Source: Limnanthes douglasii subsp. nivea (Eukaryota > Streptophyta > Magnoliopsida > Brassicales > Limnanthaceae). Taken from it: 64,000 nt of DNA. The notes below the pieces were generated by a model that saw only the letters and a list, made by a program, of their open reading frames with translations, was not told where the DNA came from and made no database searches. Of this stretch, positions 62,734 through 64,000 are shown piece by piece; position 1 is the stretch's first letter, and each line of letters begins with the position of its first letter. The translations under genes and the position numbers were made by a program. The stretch lies in the NCBI GenBank assembly GCA_036936605.1, contig JAUPFV010000005.1, positions 2,345,670 to 2,409,669 of the forward strand, given 5' to 3'.

Positions 62734-64000
62734 GTGCACCAATGACCTTGTCTATTGCATTTTGTAAAATACAACAAAACAATAAGAAATAACTATTATA
62801 TACATAATGTTATTGCATCATGCAATACTATATCTGAGTAAAACAATATAAGGTGATTGATGTAATTGTATTGCAAACAGAATACGCGAGACTTGAGTAA
62901 AACACTTTAAGACGATATTATATCTGATTAGACATGCGAGACTAGTGCTACCACACAATGCGGTACATGACCAAACATATCTACAACTAGAACATGTGAT
63001 ACAAAATTCACTAATAATGCGAGATCAATGATAAAGTCATACATTTATCAAATCATTTGATATTGCTTGGATTGTTTTCCCCACTATTCTTGAATTTCAT
63101 CCACAAAGTATGTTTTGATGGTCCAGAACTTTATTACTTGATCATCGGTGTATCTAAGTTTGAAGTCTCTTTTGGATTTTAATGTATTTCCTCGTACACG
63201 TGCTTCAAACTAAAAATAACTTTCACATCTTTGGTGGTGAGTTTAACAAGTTTGGACCCCAAGGGGAAAGTGTCTTCTTCTATCAAGTATTTCTTTATGA
63301 CCTATATTATTATTTGATAATTCTTTTTTATTTGTAGATTCTCATTCTAGTAGCCTTCATTATTATATAAAATAGTGTTTTCTTAGCAACTTAATGTGTT
63401 CATCGATATGAATGAAACTCTTCTCTTTGACAAAATTTAATACGCTTAATAGATCGTATCTTAAAACATGCTTTAAGAGTCATTTCTCCTGCAACAAATA
63501 TGAGACCAATTATAAAAAGAGGCGGGATCATGTATAATAAACAACGAAACGCGTGTCAATGAAATATGCGAGACCGTAGACCATGTATCAATACCATATG
63601 AGACCAGATATAAGGGACATTGGAGACATGCAAAACATCCTCAAAATAAACATGTCATGAACAAGCACACATGGCAATATGTGATACATGTACAGAAACA
63701 AATCACATGTGGTGAGATGCGATACAAGTTGAAAGCATAGTTTACACCATGTAAATAATAATTCAAGATGTGGCGATGACAACGGTGAAGATGCGAGACG
63801 TGGTGATATTTCAGTTTTGCACTGAATGAAACTAAAACTATTAATTCAAAATAGCAAACAATAGGATATCAGAAAAAAACATTCAAACCAAATTACTAAA
63901 ATATAGCACATCAAATACAAAAAGTGCGAGCTTCTTATACTCTAAAACCCCCGTTTACAAAAAAAATGACAACACAAAGGTATATTTCATGTAGAATCCT

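Larger units (their letters stand above)
59090..63510 (-). pseudogene. intron-bearing Ulp1-like (peptidase C48) transposon-type gene, decayed
   Basis: Minus-strand protein-like segments appear in order. About 63500-63370: after an acceptor TTGTTGCAG, LKACFKIRSIKR then FVKEKSFIHIDEHI. About 63300-63070: DTFPLGSKLVKLTTKDVKVI, like the F...G..v.lt.eDv..ifgl motif at the front of plant transposon-borne Ulp1/PMD proteins. About 62640-62500: MLLGEFQTSVYDKPN. About 62060-61600: after TTATTTACAG, DLEGELVLATKNISEF. About 61420-60840: Pro/Ser/Thr-rich linker, then ETTWAFIRKDIDA. About 60345-60030: LVFDEKQYEIEEEV. 59742-59501 and about 59260-59090: the C48 catalytic parts. Each segment has stops or slips. 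Full proteins of this class are usually carried by Mutator-like or CACTA elements. Exon limits are approximate. Confidence 0.55.
58720..63960. repeat. dispersed degenerate 24-bp minisatellite (atgYgagact)
   Basis: The word atgYgagact with a tail like agtRcaattaaac recurs dozens of times. In the clearest stretches (58858-58920; 62190-62280) the period is 24-27 bases. Clusters lie at about 58720-58930, 59270-59490, 59940-60010, 60350-60650, 61530-61570, 62080-62290, 62880-63030 and 63490-63960. The segments between clusters read as protein on the minus strand. Confidence 0.75.

Noticed and set aside
62595..62792. Proline-rich small protein
   Set aside because: The proline run is the 27-base poly(C) tract.

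Overview
This is AT-rich nuclear DNA from a flowering plant, probably a eudicot. The evidence is a Tat-lineage Ty3/gypsy element, Ty1/copia remnants, plant LINEs with zf-RVT zinc fingers, a tRNA-derived SINE, a hAT-type MITE family and a PMD/Ulp1-type transposon gene complement. I see no intact host gene, no rRNA or functional tRNA gene and no CRISPR array. It reads as heterochromatin-like intergenic DNA built from nested mobile elements. I cannot name the species.

Layout. 1-5607: most of a Tat-type Ty3/gypsy element on the minus strand, with its 5' LTR at 5134-5607, cut by the window edge inside integrase. Pol is open to the edge; gag carries one frameshift and one stop, and a UAG separates protease from pol. 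It sits in a decayed LINE ORF1 (5608-6276). 6277-49450: three same-orientation copies of one large composite repeat (copy 1 6277-16378, copy 2 17331-28710, copy 3 34371-49450). Each carries, in the same order, a palindrome cluster and a half-copia element (LTR-gag-protease-start of integrase, minus strand). Later insertions distinguish the copies: a SINE and a LINE fragment in copy 1, a near full-length LINE in copy 3, and a LINE at the end of copy 2. Several have an empty site in a sister copy. The assembly gap in copy 1 (14464-14563) probably hides about 4.6 kb.

28711-34370 between copies 2 and 3: a LINE with a C-terminal RNase H, an inverted hAT MITE whose empty site lies 2.3 kb away, and a foldback element. 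49451-54100: a decayed gene fragment resembling a plant mobile domain (PMD) protein, an LTR-like block, and a short 80-90 bp minisatellite. 54112-58870: a 2 kb block present twice in tandem, each copy with a copia integrase fragment and the same SINE. 58700-64000: the minus-strand ruin of an intron-bearing Ulp1-like (peptidase C48) gene. Its presumed introns are filled with a degenerate 24-bp repeat built on the plus-strand core atgYgagact, which is the most unusual structure in the window.

Almost nothing here is expected to work as a gene today. The value lies in the order of events: relative insertion times can be read from empty sites within the same window. All homology calls come from reading motifs by eye; no database search or alignment score was available.
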